A stretch of 64,000 nt of DNA from Numida meleagris (taxonomy: Eukaryota; Chordata; Aves; Galliformes; Numididae). The position numbers were made by a program, and so were the translations under genes. The first letter of the stretch is position 1, and each line of letters begins with the position of its first letter. Under the pieces are notes generated by a model, which saw only the letters and a list, made by a program, of their open reading frames with translations, searched no databases and was not told where the DNA came from. Below, one piece after another: positions 1-38,100 of the stretch. The DNA lies in assembly GCF_002078875.1 (NCBI RefSeq), contig NC_034414.1, positions 25,057,782 through 25,121,781 of the forward strand, in the 5' to 3' direction.

Positions 1-652
1 CCCGAGCCCCAGCATTGACATGTGTGAAACAAGTGGGATATTCTGGTTTTGGAGGCTTTTTTGTTAGTCTGTACTAATGAGGCCTCAGGTCATTAAGCCA
101 ATTTCAGATAGTAGTAGAATTTGTGTTTGTTTTTTTTTTTTTAAATTACATTTAAGTATATACATACATTTGTCATAATGTAGGTGTTACAGTACACATA
201 ATCCCATACTATAGTATGGGATACAGTATAATATATATTATATATAGTATCAGCCCAGTTCAAATGTCTGCCTCCTGTAACAGCAAACAACAGACATTTA
301 GGGAAACACATGGTAGATTATTTAAAATACTTAATAGATAACAACATATTAATATATTACTTAATATATTATTTAATTTTCACAGTTTACGCTCCCACAA
401 TCCAGGAAGTTACAACACTGGGAATTTCCAAGCCAAAGGGATGTGTTTGTGTGGGAATACACCACAGATACATGGTTAACATTGCTGAATGGGCTAAGTA
501 TTTAAACTGCAAAAAATGATGATTGCTGAAAGAATTCTCATTCCACAAAGCCACAGCTACGGCCCTTGAACAGTCTTTGCTTCAGGAATGTCTAGAACAG
601 CACTTTTTTAGAAGAGTTATTTTCAGATTTACCAAAAGACTAATTCGTTTAC
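1..652 (-). other. NDUFAF1 intron (partial), downstream of its second visible exon
   Basis: This AT-rich stretch lies 3' (minus strand) of the exon ending at 653. I looked on the minus strand for the conserved last part of the CIA30 domain (the region after the YW-E-I/V motif) and found none, so the last NDUFAF1 exons must lie to the left of base 1. It holds an AT-rich simple patch near 225-247 and a T run near 130-142. No other feature is seen. Confidence 0.6.
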
Positions 653-838
653 CCTTATTTCCTCCCAGTATGGTCCTCCTCGGGTGAACATGAAGTAGTT
701 GTACAGGTCATCCTTTTGATGGGAGAAGTAAGGGTCCGTATAAATGTTCACCATCCAAGGTCTGCCATCGCCACGGACACGTAAATACAGGCTGTTGAAG
801 TTTGACCAGTCATAATACTTCTTCCTAGCAAAAGATCC
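653..838 (-). CDS. NDUFAF1: NDUFAF1 coding exon B
   Basis: A 186-nt exon with 62 whole codons. The minus-strand acceptor is TTTGTAG before GGATCTTTT, and the donor is AGG followed by GTAAAC. It encodes the core CIA30 strand motif [12 protein letters not shown] and ends in YWEEIR, the point where the family continues into the next exon (not in the window). The upstream intron (839-2684) is 1846 bp. Confidence 0.92.
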
Positions 839-3195
839 CTACAAATATTAATAAATAAAATTAGCCCTCTTTCATACTTAAAGGGAAATCTTCATTATGA
901 GGAACAAAGTGCTACTGCTGGCATTACTGCCCTTGTTCTCACTGCAAATAACATCTAACGTGATACAGTGAAAACGGGGTTCCTTTTTTATCACACCAGT
1001 CACTCATCTCAACGAATTTCCTTCAGCACTATAGGAGAGCCCACAAAATGCAGTATCACCACCCTGAAGATCCATGCATTAATGGTAAACCTCATACTAT
1101 GAGAAAGACTTATCTCCTAGGACCAAATCCCCTCCTGGGCAAGAACACAAATGCTCCAATGGCAGACCAGGCCCGTAGTTAAGTTTAATATTCTGTGGTT
1201 AGCACTAGTCTACTCAGAAGAGGTTACAAGAAATGTGGGATAATTTGTCCCCTCTGGTAGCTTACTTTCTTTATTGAAGACAAACATGTACAGTAAAAGC
1301 ACTTAGACATTTTCCAACAGTTTTTGTTATTAATGTGCACAATGATCCGGGTTACAAGCACATTCAATCCTCAAATTGTATTCTCCAAAGACCTTCAAAG
1401 TCCCAAAGTTGTGGTTTGCATGCTGACAGATCCAATAACCTCTGCAGAATGTTAATGAGGTCACCAGAGAAGAGGGTGTCATCAGGGATATTCTTGGCCA
1501 GAATTGCTCAAACCAAACCAAAATTTGCACCAAAAATCCAGGTTTCTCCTTAACTTCACAGCATTACTACAGTTACCTATTAGCCTTCATTTAAAAGCTC
1601 ATGATCAGTAGACAATCAACACATTAATACAAATACTGTGGCTACTTGATTTTACGGTCTTGCCGATTTTGACCCTTCGTACTTCAATAAAGAAGGGCCT
1701 TTCTATTTATGCCTTCATCCTCTGATCTCAAGTTGTATTACAAAGATGGACTGACAGACACTTTGCTACTTCAAAACTAGGAGAAGAAAGCTTGAGTCAC
1801 ATTTGCACAAGGCAGGAGCAATCCTAAGAATTTAACCCCAATGAGATTTGACTTCCTGCCCCCGTCCCCTGAGCTGGCATCACCAATTTAATCGGCGTTC
1901 ATCTGCCTATCATTTGCCTGTTGATTTTGCTTGCTTACACTCTCTGCTCTCCAAGCGTACATATCAGAAAAGACTTTTAGCTGTTTACTCGTGCTAAGTC
2001 ATAAACAATAGAACAGACTAAAAAAGTTTCTTGCAATACGCTGTATCAAAGCGTTATTTTCTTTTTAAAGATGTTTAAATAAAAGGAATGAAATAATCAG
2101 TACAATAGAAGCCATACGCTTACATTTTGTTCAATTCAGAATTATCAAATGCTTGTCTCTTGCTTTTTCTGATACACAGTAGGAGTAAGACTTTTAGAAA
2201 AACATTTCAATGCATTATTTTCCTGCGAGGAAAAGAAAGACAAACTCGCCTAACCCAAGTTTGATAAATAGGCCCAGTTAAAGCCCAGCAGATTTGTCCT
2301 TATGACACTTGCAATGAACTTCAAATTCAGACACTCATCTATTTTAATCATACCGATTTCAGAGTTCACTACAAATCTCTCATTTGTGAGGAGGCTGCAA
2401 ACAGGGCTGTCTTAATGAGCCATGTCCTACAGCACATTAGCAAACGATCAAACGCGTGTTATTCCTTTTCTAAGAAAGGAGAAAAGCAGATTAAGACTTT
2501 TCTTTCCCAGTAAGACTTTCTGAGTAAGCTCCTTCCAGGTCACAGGATACAGAAGCAACTACATCTATGCAAACGGAGTATCTAATAATCCTGAAGGTGA
2601 TCAGTTACAACCACAGTAAACAACAGTGCGCTTGTCATCACTGGAATTACAGGAAATCACTCAAATAACAGATGCTGTACTTACCACTGGTGGTTTGGCT
2701 CTCATACTACAATATCCACTGTATTTCGTCTCCCCATCGCGAGGTACTTCAGTATTGAGTATTCCATACAGCATAGCACCCTGGTTGTTCCTACCCAATT
2801 TCAGGTAAACTTCACTTTTCCCTCCAATCTCTACATCGGAGGAAATAACCCATTTATTTAAATCTTCCTGGCTCCGAAACTCCCATATCACCTTTGTCTG
2901 TTCCAGCAGGTACTGACTGAATGAACGGCCTTCAGGTCCTACGAGGTGATCTTTGGTCTCCTTCTTCAGCAAGCTTAGCTGAGTCTTTAAAGCATCAATG
3001 CCCTTCTTAAAGCTGAAATCAATGTTTCGCCAAGATGGTGTAACCTCAGGCTGTGACCCTGGCCTCCTGTAACTGCTGTAACATTTTGACATGGAATCAG
3101 CGAGGAAAGTTCCAAGCAAAGGTTGCAAAACTTGGGGTCTGCAGCATCTACCACGTAAGCATGCGCTGTGCAGCAGTGCAACAGCCAGAGCCATG
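653..3195 (-). CDS. NDUFAF1: NDUFAF1, mitochondrial complex I assembly factor 1 (CIA30), 5' part; join(3195..2685, 838..653)
   Basis: NDUFAF1 is a matrix-side chaperone of the MCIA complex that helps assemble the membrane arm of respiratory complex I. Two coding exons are visible on the minus strand. Exon A (ATG at 3194 down to 2685) encodes residues 1-170 and exon B (838 down to 653) encodes residues 171-232. Both junctions are phase 0 with GT donors and an AG acceptor. The N-terminus is basic and almost free of acidic residues for about 32 positions, as in a mitochondrial targeting peptide. The CIA30 domain begins near residue 101 ([11 protein letters not shown], then [12 protein letters not shown]) and runs into exon B ([19 protein letters not shown] and [11 protein letters not shown]). 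From memory the human protein is about 327 residues, so some 75 C-terminal residues lie outside the window. It is divergently arranged with RTF1. Identification is by recognised family motifs and by the neighbouring gene, as in human 15q15.1. Confidence 0.95.
839..2684 (-). other. NDUFAF1 intron between exons A and B
   Basis: This is 1846 bp of AT-rich intron with a GT donor (minus, 2684-2683) and an AG acceptor (840-839). I see no repeat ends, no RNA gene and no credible exon. Short open frames at 1330-1553 on both strands lack coding features. Confidence 0.8.
2685..3195 (-). CDS. NDUFAF1: NDUFAF1 coding exon A (start codon at 3194)
   Basis: A minus-strand acceptor AG (3197-3196) with a C/T-rich run before it sits one base upstream of the ATG, so the 5' UTR is probably in a separate exon. 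The exon encodes residues 1-170 and ends on a whole codon (GTG) before GTAAGT at 2684. It carries the targeting peptide and the first half of the CIA30 domain. Confidence 0.9.
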
Positions 3196-3825
3196 CTGGT
3201 GAAGACGAAGGATTTGCTTCCAGCAAGGCAACTTATGGGTTTGAAATTAATTTAGCAGCCAAATTAGTATCCAGAAGTATCTTGCTTTCGTTACTGCAGT
3301 TAACCTCCACCTTCAATGAAAAGGAGAAAAGAAAAATTCAAGTTTTACAAGCACTGGGTGCATATTTTTTTAAAGGGATATTAATTAGAAATCCAAGCCA
3401 TTGGGAAAGAAAGGAATAACAACTAATGCCAAGTATGACACTTCCTCGGTCCTCTGGTTTGTTTACATATTTCTGCCCCGTGATGTGAAATACTCACGAA
3501 AATACAAAATTATCAAATATACTGAATAAAAAGCAAAGAGTAGAAAAAAGCTATTCCTGTTAATCCCTTTCACCATACGTACGTTTGGGTATTCTCGAGC
3601 AACAGCAGCAACAACCACCTCAGGAAAAACATTCCTCAAAGAGGACATCCATTAAGGCCGCGACCCTCCGTGCCGCCCGGGCCCGGGACGGATCGCTCGG
3701 CACAGAGCTCCAGCCCGCCGCCGGCCGCGGCCCTCCCCGAGCCATGCCGCAGGGGCGGGCCCGGCCGTTACAAACCGCGGTTTCACACACACCCGCTCCC
3801 AACCGCTCCTCTCACCGGACCTCAC

Positions 3826-3900
3826 CTCAGCAGCCCGCCGGTATAGCGGCTCCTCAGCGCTTCCGGGCCCGGCGGGGAACGCGCTCCGCGCCGCGCAGGT
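3826..3900 (-). other. Candidate non-coding first exon (5' UTR) of NDUFAF1
   Basis: On the minus strand a good donor, CTGAG followed by GTGAGGTCC, falls at 3826/3825 inside the CpG island. The coding exon's acceptor is at 3197-3196. A leader exon ending at 3826 would give a 628-bp first intron. A second GTGAG lies nearby at 3814-3810. The upstream edge (about 3900) is a guess, because the transcription start cannot be read from the sequence. Confidence 0.4.
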
Positions 3901-4179
3901 TCCGCCGGCGGCAGCGGCCGAGCGCCCCAACGGCGCAGAGGGACTGAGACGCCCTCCCCCGTGTCTCTGCGTTTAACGAGGAACGGCGCGGAGGAGATGG
4001 CTGCTTGGGAGGAACGCGGAGGCGCGGTGCGCTGGCTGAGCACGAGGGACAACCGAGGAAGCGCCCTCAGCGAGAAGCCCCAGCCCCCGACGAGAGAAAG
4101 GCGCGCAGACCGCCATCGCGCCCCTCTCCTCACGGGCGGTGGCGGCAGTGGCCCCGCCCTCCTTCCCGCCCCGGCGCCG

Positions 4180-4190
4180 TGCGCATGCGT
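4180..4190. promoter_or_regulatory. NRF1-like palindrome overlapping an upstream ATG
   Basis: The sequence TGCGCATGCGT matches the NRF1 consensus (YGCGCAYGCGCR) except at the right edge. The ATG inside it (4185-4187) is in frame with RTF1. NRF1 commonly drives genes for mitochondrial function, which fits NDUFAF1. Confidence 0.6.
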
Positions 4191-4295
4191 GGTGCCCTTT
4201 GTGTCCCGGTCGGGCGGGCGGCGCGGGGCAGGCCGGGCCGCTCGGAGCGCCGCGCCGCCGCCGGCGGAGAGGGACGCGGGGAAGCGGCCTCCGCC
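4185..4295 (+). CDS. RTF1: Possible 37-residue N-terminal extension of RTF1 from an upstream ATG
   Basis: The frame upstream of the main ATG is open, and an in-frame ATG at 4185 starts [15 protein letters not shown]. It is rich in R, G and A and joins directly to MVKKRK. As I remember the human reference protein, it also has an extension, starting MRGRLCVGRAA, ahead of MVKKRK, which makes it about 710 rather than 670 residues. The context of this ATG is weak (C at -3, C at +4). The ATG at 4296 is strong (G at -3, G at +4), so leaky scanning or downstream initiation is likely. Confidence 0.5.
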
Positions 4296-30841
<26,546 letters not shown>

Positions 30842-31855
30842 GCATGCCCACTCTGCTGCTTCTGATCCTGCATGCTCCATGATGATGTCCTACCTTTTCT
30901 TCTTCCCCTTTCAGTTCTCCCTTCTGGGTTGGAGCAGCAATGGAGCTGGGAAGAGACTCTTTAAAACTGCCAGTCATCTGTAACATAAACCATTCAACTA
31001 TTTACTGTATAGACCTCCCTTCTTGCCCTTTCTTCCTGCCCCCCTCACAAATGTGGATCTGTGCTATTTGGGGTCTTCCCATTTCTTTTAGTTTGAGTTC
31101 TCTTTTTATTTTGTTGATGCAGCTCGTTGGTCCACTCTGTGTTCAGTATTAGCCTGAGGTCTGGATTTCCATAGGGATCTCTTTTGGTGGTCGCAGAATC
31201 AGCACTTGGTGATCTCCCCTTATATACCACCACAGGCACGGTGAATAAACATTGGCGCAAGACCTTTGTGGCTGGAAGGTCATCTGCACTTTCTTCTTCC
31301 TCTTCTTCCTCCTTCATCCTAGCTTTGGAGAAGGGAATCTTCAAAAACTGGCTTAGGTTCAAAGTGTAAATTTTTTTGGGAGGGTTGTGTGACTTTTTTT
31401 CAGGTGTTTTTTTTATCATTTTTAAGCTGCAGTACTATTTGTATCAGTCTGTCACAGTTCTTTACGGCTGTTTTGAATTTCTACCAGCTGTACTTGAGCA
31501 TCTGAAATTGCAAGAAAGAAACTCATTAAATGTGATTCTTCTTACTAAAACGGCTTGGCTGATATAGCTGTTTAACTTCATGTTCCCTTCTTTGTTTACG
31601 TTTCATTTGGCTCTTGATGTTGGACTTTTCATCTATAGCACATCCGGAGTCTCCAGCTTTACTTAGTGGAGTAGCTCTTTCTGGGATGCCCCTGGGGTGC
31701 TCATTGGTTGGGCTTTATTTTTTTTTTTCTCCAAGCCTCCAATATCATGTATTTGTTAAGTCATCACGTCTTCATTGGGCTCTAGCTCACATTTGTTTCT
31801 TGCTTTGTGAACCGTTTAAACTGGGCTTCTATGAAACAAACATAAAAGATTAAGA

Positions 31856-31861
31856 AATAAA
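31856..31861 (+). terminator. Candidate proximal poly(A) signal of RTF1
   Basis: AATAAA about 1 kb after the stop, followed within 25 nt by TTTGTGTGAAAG, a GT-rich element. Confidence 0.5.
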
Positions 31862-33535
31862 ATCACTTTGTGTGAAAGGGGAAGGACACAGTAAGGACAC
31901 AGTAGAAAGGTCAGTGTGAGAAGTAGCTGATGCATATTTTTCTTATATGAACTGGTACAAGTGGAGTGCAACACTAGCACAAGAATTGTATGGCTTTATG
32001 GAATATTTGACTGGACACAAGGTGACAGCTCAATTATCGCTCAGGTGTTTAAAAAAAGAAAATTAAAAAGAATTCAGAGTGTAAATAAGTGACATTTAAC
32101 AAAGAGCTTTTCCAAACAAGGTACAACTGAACTAAGAACTAAATTAAAAGGGAATTAGAAATCTAAAAGGTTAGAGGCCCTCGTTCAGGTAAGCGTGCAA
32201 GCACGTGTTTGTTCCTACTCAGGCCAGTACGTATATGCTAACTTAAGCACTGAACTGGATAGGAATGTTTCTGGGGGACCCCGAAGAGGGAAAATGCTGA
32301 TGCTCTCTTTGTGTCAGAGCATTACTATTTTTCTGAAATCATACACTGGTTATGTTTAAACCTGTGTGTGATACTACCTTCTTGTTGGATTCTTAATGAA
32401 ACTTTAATCTAGTTCTTATTTAACTTTCCCTTATTCCTTTTTTAATGGTAGCTTTAAAGAAACATCATGTAATTGTGTGCAGATTGATACTATGAACTGT
32501 GTATAAAAAGAAAATCAACCTATGAAGCAGCTATAATCTACCATGTAAAGAAATAATTAGGGATACTTCAGTACTTATTTACTGAATAGTCCATAATTCT
32601 AGGACGTATGGATTATTCTGTAAATATGCAATCATAGACTGCTTTATTTGATGGCCTTTTCTAGCAGCTTCTCTGGAGTTGTTGTAGGCTCTCACGTGTG
32701 TACTTTTAACTTTTTTAAGAGTGGATTTATGGAATCTACCACGATAACTTCATAGGAGACATCGTAATTCACTGTGTAGATATGCATTTGATATGATTTT
32801 GGTTTTTTTTTCAACAGCTTCAATGATGTTAACAATTTGTAATAAACAGAAAATCAAAACTTATTTTGCAGTAGCCAGTTTTCAAAATAATCACTCTCCA
32901 ATGCTTTGCAGAAATAATTGCAAAATCAAGCAACTCAAAACTTGATTTTTCCCATGGCAGTGCCTCAGTGCTCTGGGGTTCAGTGAAAAGTGGTCTCTGA
33001 AGGTCATGTTAAATTCAGTATTTTTAACATGCTTGCCCTTAACGTAGTGGTATTAGCAAGCTTCTACACTTGGTGGTAACACAAGTAGGCTGTACTGCAG
33101 TAAAAATGTCAAGAAGACCCACACAGTATTGCAAGAAACTTCTAGTGGAGATAATCAAAATGGGAGATGCAGTGAGTTTAGAATGCAGAACTGAATGATG
33201 GACAATGTCCTATTTATCTGCAACTATCAAACTGCCACTTACCCTCTTAAAGTCTCTGGATTCTGCTGAAATACTGGATTGTTGGTTTTTTTTGGTTTTT
33301 TTTTTTTTTGAGAGAGAGGAAACAGTAAATTATCATGCAAACCTCTTATATTGAGAATACATCAAGAAAGTACTCTGAATAGTTACAGAACTGTGTATGA
33401 AAGCTGTAATCTTTTTTCCTTTAAGTGCATGTAAAGGTGAGTGACTATATCTCCCACTCATTAGGGAGACATTTGTTTGCTCTGTTTCATTGGTGTCCTA
33501 GCATATAGTTCATTACAATTGTACAGACTTCTATA

Positions 33536-33541
33536 AATAAA
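33536..33541 (+). terminator. Candidate distal poly(A) signal of RTF1
   Basis: AATAAA followed by a GT-rich downstream element with three GTT/GGTT units in the next 20 nt. Confidence 0.5.
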
Positions 33542-33560
33542 CTTGGTTTGTTGGTTTAAT

Positions 33561-35100
33561 AAGGTTGATTATGTTTATCCCTTGATCTGAAGTGCAAAGA
33601 GTTTCCTACCTGTGGAATTTTGATTTTTCAGAAACTTACACTTCATTTATCAGTTTAGAAATTTAAAAAAATAGAATATTAACACTATAAGTAATGAAAA
33701 ATAAGGCCTTTCTCTTGCAAGATGGGCTGTTGTCTACTGGATCACTCTCTCATGACTGGAGTTGCTTCTTACCACTAGAATCAAATGGAGCCTGCTGGAA
33801 GGTCAGTTTACTTGCATCTCTGCTGTGTTTCATTAAAAACACAAACTTCACTTGTTTCATGACTATACAGGCTACTTTTGTATTGAAAGCTGCTAAAGCA
33901 TGCATCTCTTGACTGAGATGGAGTGAGACTGTTCTCAGGGTTGTGGCAGACTTGATTAGCTCCCTTGTTGCACTTGGAACAATGTTTTCCTCCTTAGGAT
34001 TTTTTTTAATTAGTGTGCTTCTAAGCATCTGTGCAAAATCACAGACCTTAAAGGAATCATAAATGGTCTTGAGGATGGGTTGACAGTTTTCAACTGGCTA
34101 TGGGAGGGAGAGTCAAAGGAAAAAATGGGATGTGCTGGTGCTCCTTGAAGGAAAAGGAGTGAACTAGCTGTGAGAAAATGAGATCTGAAAACTTAGGGGT
34201 TTACAGAAATACTTCATTGGTTATACATGCTGGGCGATAAAAAGACACGTGGAGGTCAAATCAAATTTTCATATTGGCATCTTTGTTTTCCTTCCCCGTC
34301 AAAGAAACTTAAGCTTGTCCAGGCTACTCTAGGCTTTGAATGCTGGGATTTTGGGAAGTAAGTGCTTTAAGTTTAATACTTAAACTACTGATACAAATGC
34401 AGCACAGTAACTTAGCCTCTTAGAGGGAGATGTTTAGCAGCCAAATAAATGGGTCATTTCTCTTTTGATTTTAGCTGGAACACTTGAGCGCTCAGTGGCT
34501 CTATATCACCACCATCAGCCATTCTAGATGCTAGTTCCCCTCACCCCCAGCTAGAAGGAATATCACGTCAGCGATTTCTTTAATTTGATATCATTTGCAG
34601 CTATCTGGGTCAGCTAAATTTCCTAACAGAAGTGGTTGGAGCTGGGATAAGTCTTTGGCTTATTGGTAAGTCTCTGTCAGCTTGTTCTGCATAAAAGAAT
34701 GAGGGTCGTTAAAATCTATCTGCAGTGTCTGCAATTTAATACTCTGACAAGCATGGCAAAGTTATTCATTTCAGATGAGATTCATAAGTACAGAGTAATG
34801 ATAAATAACGTACATAAAAGTGAAAACTGCAGGTTATTTTCTGTCACGAGTTTGTATTCATACAATGATTTAGTCTTTGGGACATTGGCTTTATGACTGT
34901 GATTTGGAGAAAGGGGCAGAACTGTTTAGAAGTTACCTGGCTTTGCAGGCAGTGTAGACAAGGTCATGGTACCTTGTTCTACTGTGCCGGTTGCAGAAAA
35001 GAAATACCAAAGATATTGACTTAAGAGCAGGGAGCGGGTTGGATTTCAACAGCTGTGGAAGATGACCCAGGATCGAACACAAATCTATAATTCTATCCCA
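33561..35100. other. Intergenic, nothing recognised
   Basis: AT-rich sequence. Short frames on both strands, for example 33750-34028, have no start context, splice structure or family motif. No repeat end is seen. Confidence 0.6.
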
Positions 35101-35107
35101 AGGCAGA

Positions 35108-35168
35108 AGGGCCCCATAAGGATCATTTAGACCAATTCCTGACTGCACACAGGACCACCCAAAATCTG
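35108..35168 (-). mobile_element. Short CR1 fragment (minus orientation)
   Basis: AGGATCATTTAGACCAATTC followed by CTGACTGCACACAGGACCAC and CCAAAATC resembles the CR1 segment normally reading ATCATCGAGTCCAACTCC, TGG and CACACAGGACCACCC. It is degraded, and both ends of the element are missing. Confidence 0.6.
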
Positions 35169-38100
35169 AAATACCTGTTGTTCGTGACTTTGTATTTTGT
35201 GAAAAGACCGTTCTTAAATTTGTTTGCTTCTTTGTGACTGTGGACAAATGTGCAATTGTCATATGCCTCAGCTTGGGGCAAGAGGCTATTGCCTCAAGCA
35301 CAACAGCATAAGTGGCAACTGCCTCATTACTTGTTTGGAAGTCGTAGTGGCATGTCTGCCAGCAGGTGAAATTGCTGTGTTAAAACAATAATAATGTCAG
35401 CTCCTAAAGCTTAGATGCATGGCTATCGGTTTTTAGACCTTTTACTAGAAAGTGTAGTGAAGGAGAAGCTGTTGTGAAGCAGCAGCCTGAATGCGAGCAA
35501 CTCAACAGCCTGTGTGTGGATGCTGTCTGAGATAGCAACTTTCGTACATCCTTAGCTCCTTGTGCATCACAGGTATTTCTAATCTCACTCAAGCAACAAC
35601 TGATTTCTTTTGATGTTTGGTGATATGACAGTTAAAACAAAAGTGTTACTCACATCCTAACTATGCTTTAGAACCTGATGAAAAATTAGATATTCTCCAA
35701 AGAGCAACCCTGATGCAGTGACTTTTCTGGCTGCAGTTATTATAAACACATGCTGAACAGTTGTTGTAGTATTCTAGACTCCCTTAAATTTGGTGAAGAA
35801 ACTGATCAGTGTGACTAGAAAAGCAGATTGTTTACAAAGGAAAAGGATTGTTACTTGATTATTATTTCCTTGGCAAATTTCCACAATACTTTCTTAAGTG
35901 ATCATAGATAGGAAGCTGAAGGTAGTAAAATATGATGGCAAAAATCTAGGAGTAAGCTGAGAACAGCTTTAGCGTCTCGTAAAATTGTGGGGTTTCAGCT
36001 CTGCTCCTGCTAGAAGGATCTGCTGTGAAGACTTGAGCAATTTAGCTTAGCAAGCAAAGTCTGGGAATGGTAAGTAAATATTTTAACAGCATCAGATACG
36101 CTTTCTTGGATAAGCTTTAACAAAGACTTTCATCTTAAGCCAAAATCCCTTTACTGCTTAGCACTGAAGAGTTTTTCATAATAGGACATGTGCTCGTAGT
36201 TTTCCTGTCCTTGTGTTGCGTGTTTCAACTAACAGTTTGCCATACCTAGTGCTTTTCTAGAGGCAGATAACAGTACTGAGGGGGAAAAATTATGTTTATA
36301 AACTTTGTCTTGAAACACTTTAAGGATCAATGGCCAAGAGTTTGAAAACATAGAATCCCTAGTGCTATGTAGTGGTCTATTTATTTTTTGGCCCAGCCTC
36401 TGCAGCGATGGATGGGAAGACTGGGGGAGGCAGTAGGGTCTGGATGGAGCCCTCATGGAGAATATTTTCATTCATGGGTGACCTGAATTGCAGTCACAGG
36501 GTAAGGCTGCTTCCTCTTGGTCATTTTGCACAGTTCACTGAAAGCTGATTCTGAGGTCTTTGCAGACTGCCATGCATTTTGAATGCTGGGCAGACAGCCT
36601 AGCTAATTCCACAGGTCCTGCTGTCCTAAAGAAGTGAGATCCACTGTAATCCAGCATAGAATAAGTCATTGCTCATGACACGTTTGTTGATTCCTGGTTC
36701 CTAACTATAAGCTAAGTAAAATTAGGGAACATCTAAATTCTGAAAGCTGCTTATTGCCCCTTTGTTTGCCTGTGCTTCTCAACTTCTGCCTTGAAATAAA
36801 CTCTTCAGTTTTATCACATGTTGAAGAAAAGTGGACTAAAGGGAGAGCTTTTCGTGAAGGCAACTTTTCGAAATGTCCGTTTGTCCTATGTTCTTTTCTC
36901 TCCTTCCTTGAAGCCCTGCAGTGCCCCAGCACAGAATGAAAGGCAGTGTTTTAAAGGCTGATCTGTGGAAACCTGGTAACTGTTCTTCTCTAGCTCCCTG
37001 AAAGCTCCCTTGACTTTTTCCCAGTTCTCTGAGCTCAGGAGGGCAAGGAGTCAGCACTGCTATTGAATGTGCTATCTAACTCCCACAGTTCAGTGTTGCC
37101 TTCCAAGCACCCCTCTATAAATGCCTTCACAGGGCTTTTTGGCACCAGTCTGTAATAACAGAGCTTGTACAGAGCTGGAAGAAGTCTGGAGTTTACTGTT
37201 GCCTTGGTATACAAAAGTATATGTGTGTGTGTATATATATGTACATTTTTGTTTGTTTTTTTTTATTGTAGCTGAAAATTAATCCTGGGAAAAGTCCAAT
37301 ATTGTACTGTAGAAAATCATTCAGTATTAAAAACAAATGAGTTTGTCAAGCTGAACTTGACAAATCGAAGGCAAGGTACTGCTCAGCCATGTCAAGTAGC
37401 CGTGGTAACCTTCCACCTGGACAAACACATGCAAAAACTCACCTTGAGGAGCCCAAGAGGCTTAGGAATTTTTTTTTAAGTGTAATAAATAGTTACAGCA
37501 TGCACATAATCCAGGAAATCAATCACATCGAAAGACTCTAGGTTTTCCAACAAAACAAATCATATAAAATTGATTAAAATGTCTTATATGGTACTTGTAT
37601 CTATAAATGGAAGGCAGTGAAGGCTCTGCACTTAAAAAATCTGGTGGCTCTGGTCCAGAAGTCCTGTGGCTGAAATTAGGCTGCTCAAAATGTTGAGACA
37701 ATAGAGCAGCTATTAGTGGGGAGAATTCTTATGCACGCATGTGCATAAAAACAAAACCAAGGGAGAACTAGTTTTTTTAAAGTAAATTGAGCCGAATGAT
37801 TTGACGAATCTCCTTTTAACTGATTAGCACTTGGGTTGTTATAAGGCAAGGTGCTTAAACACTGACTTAAAAACAGCAAATTGAATTTTTGAGGGGATTT
37901 CTCTTGGTAGGGGAGGACCGAGTTCTTCAGATGTGAGTGAAATTGTTCCATTTGGTTGTGGAAGTAGCTGAGAGCTCACCTGCTGAATTGCTTGGGCTGT
38001 GCTCCAGCTTTGGCACAAGGAAATGTTTTCATGTTTCCTTTTGTCTCTTACTTCTTGATCCTGGACTTGACCTCGATAGACATGAGCAGAGCAAATTAAA

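Larger units (their letters stand above)
30842..33560 (+). other. RTF1 3' UTR (likely extent, alternative ends)
   Basis: AATAAA signals after the stop lie at 31244-31249, 31856-31861, 32841-32846 and 33536-33541. The last is followed directly by a GT/T-rich run (TTGGTTTGTTGGTTTAATAA), a good downstream element. It would give a UTR of about 2.7 kb; the 31856 site gives about 1.0 kb. No open frame of interest or repeat element is present. Which end is used cannot be decided from sequence alone. Confidence 0.55.
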
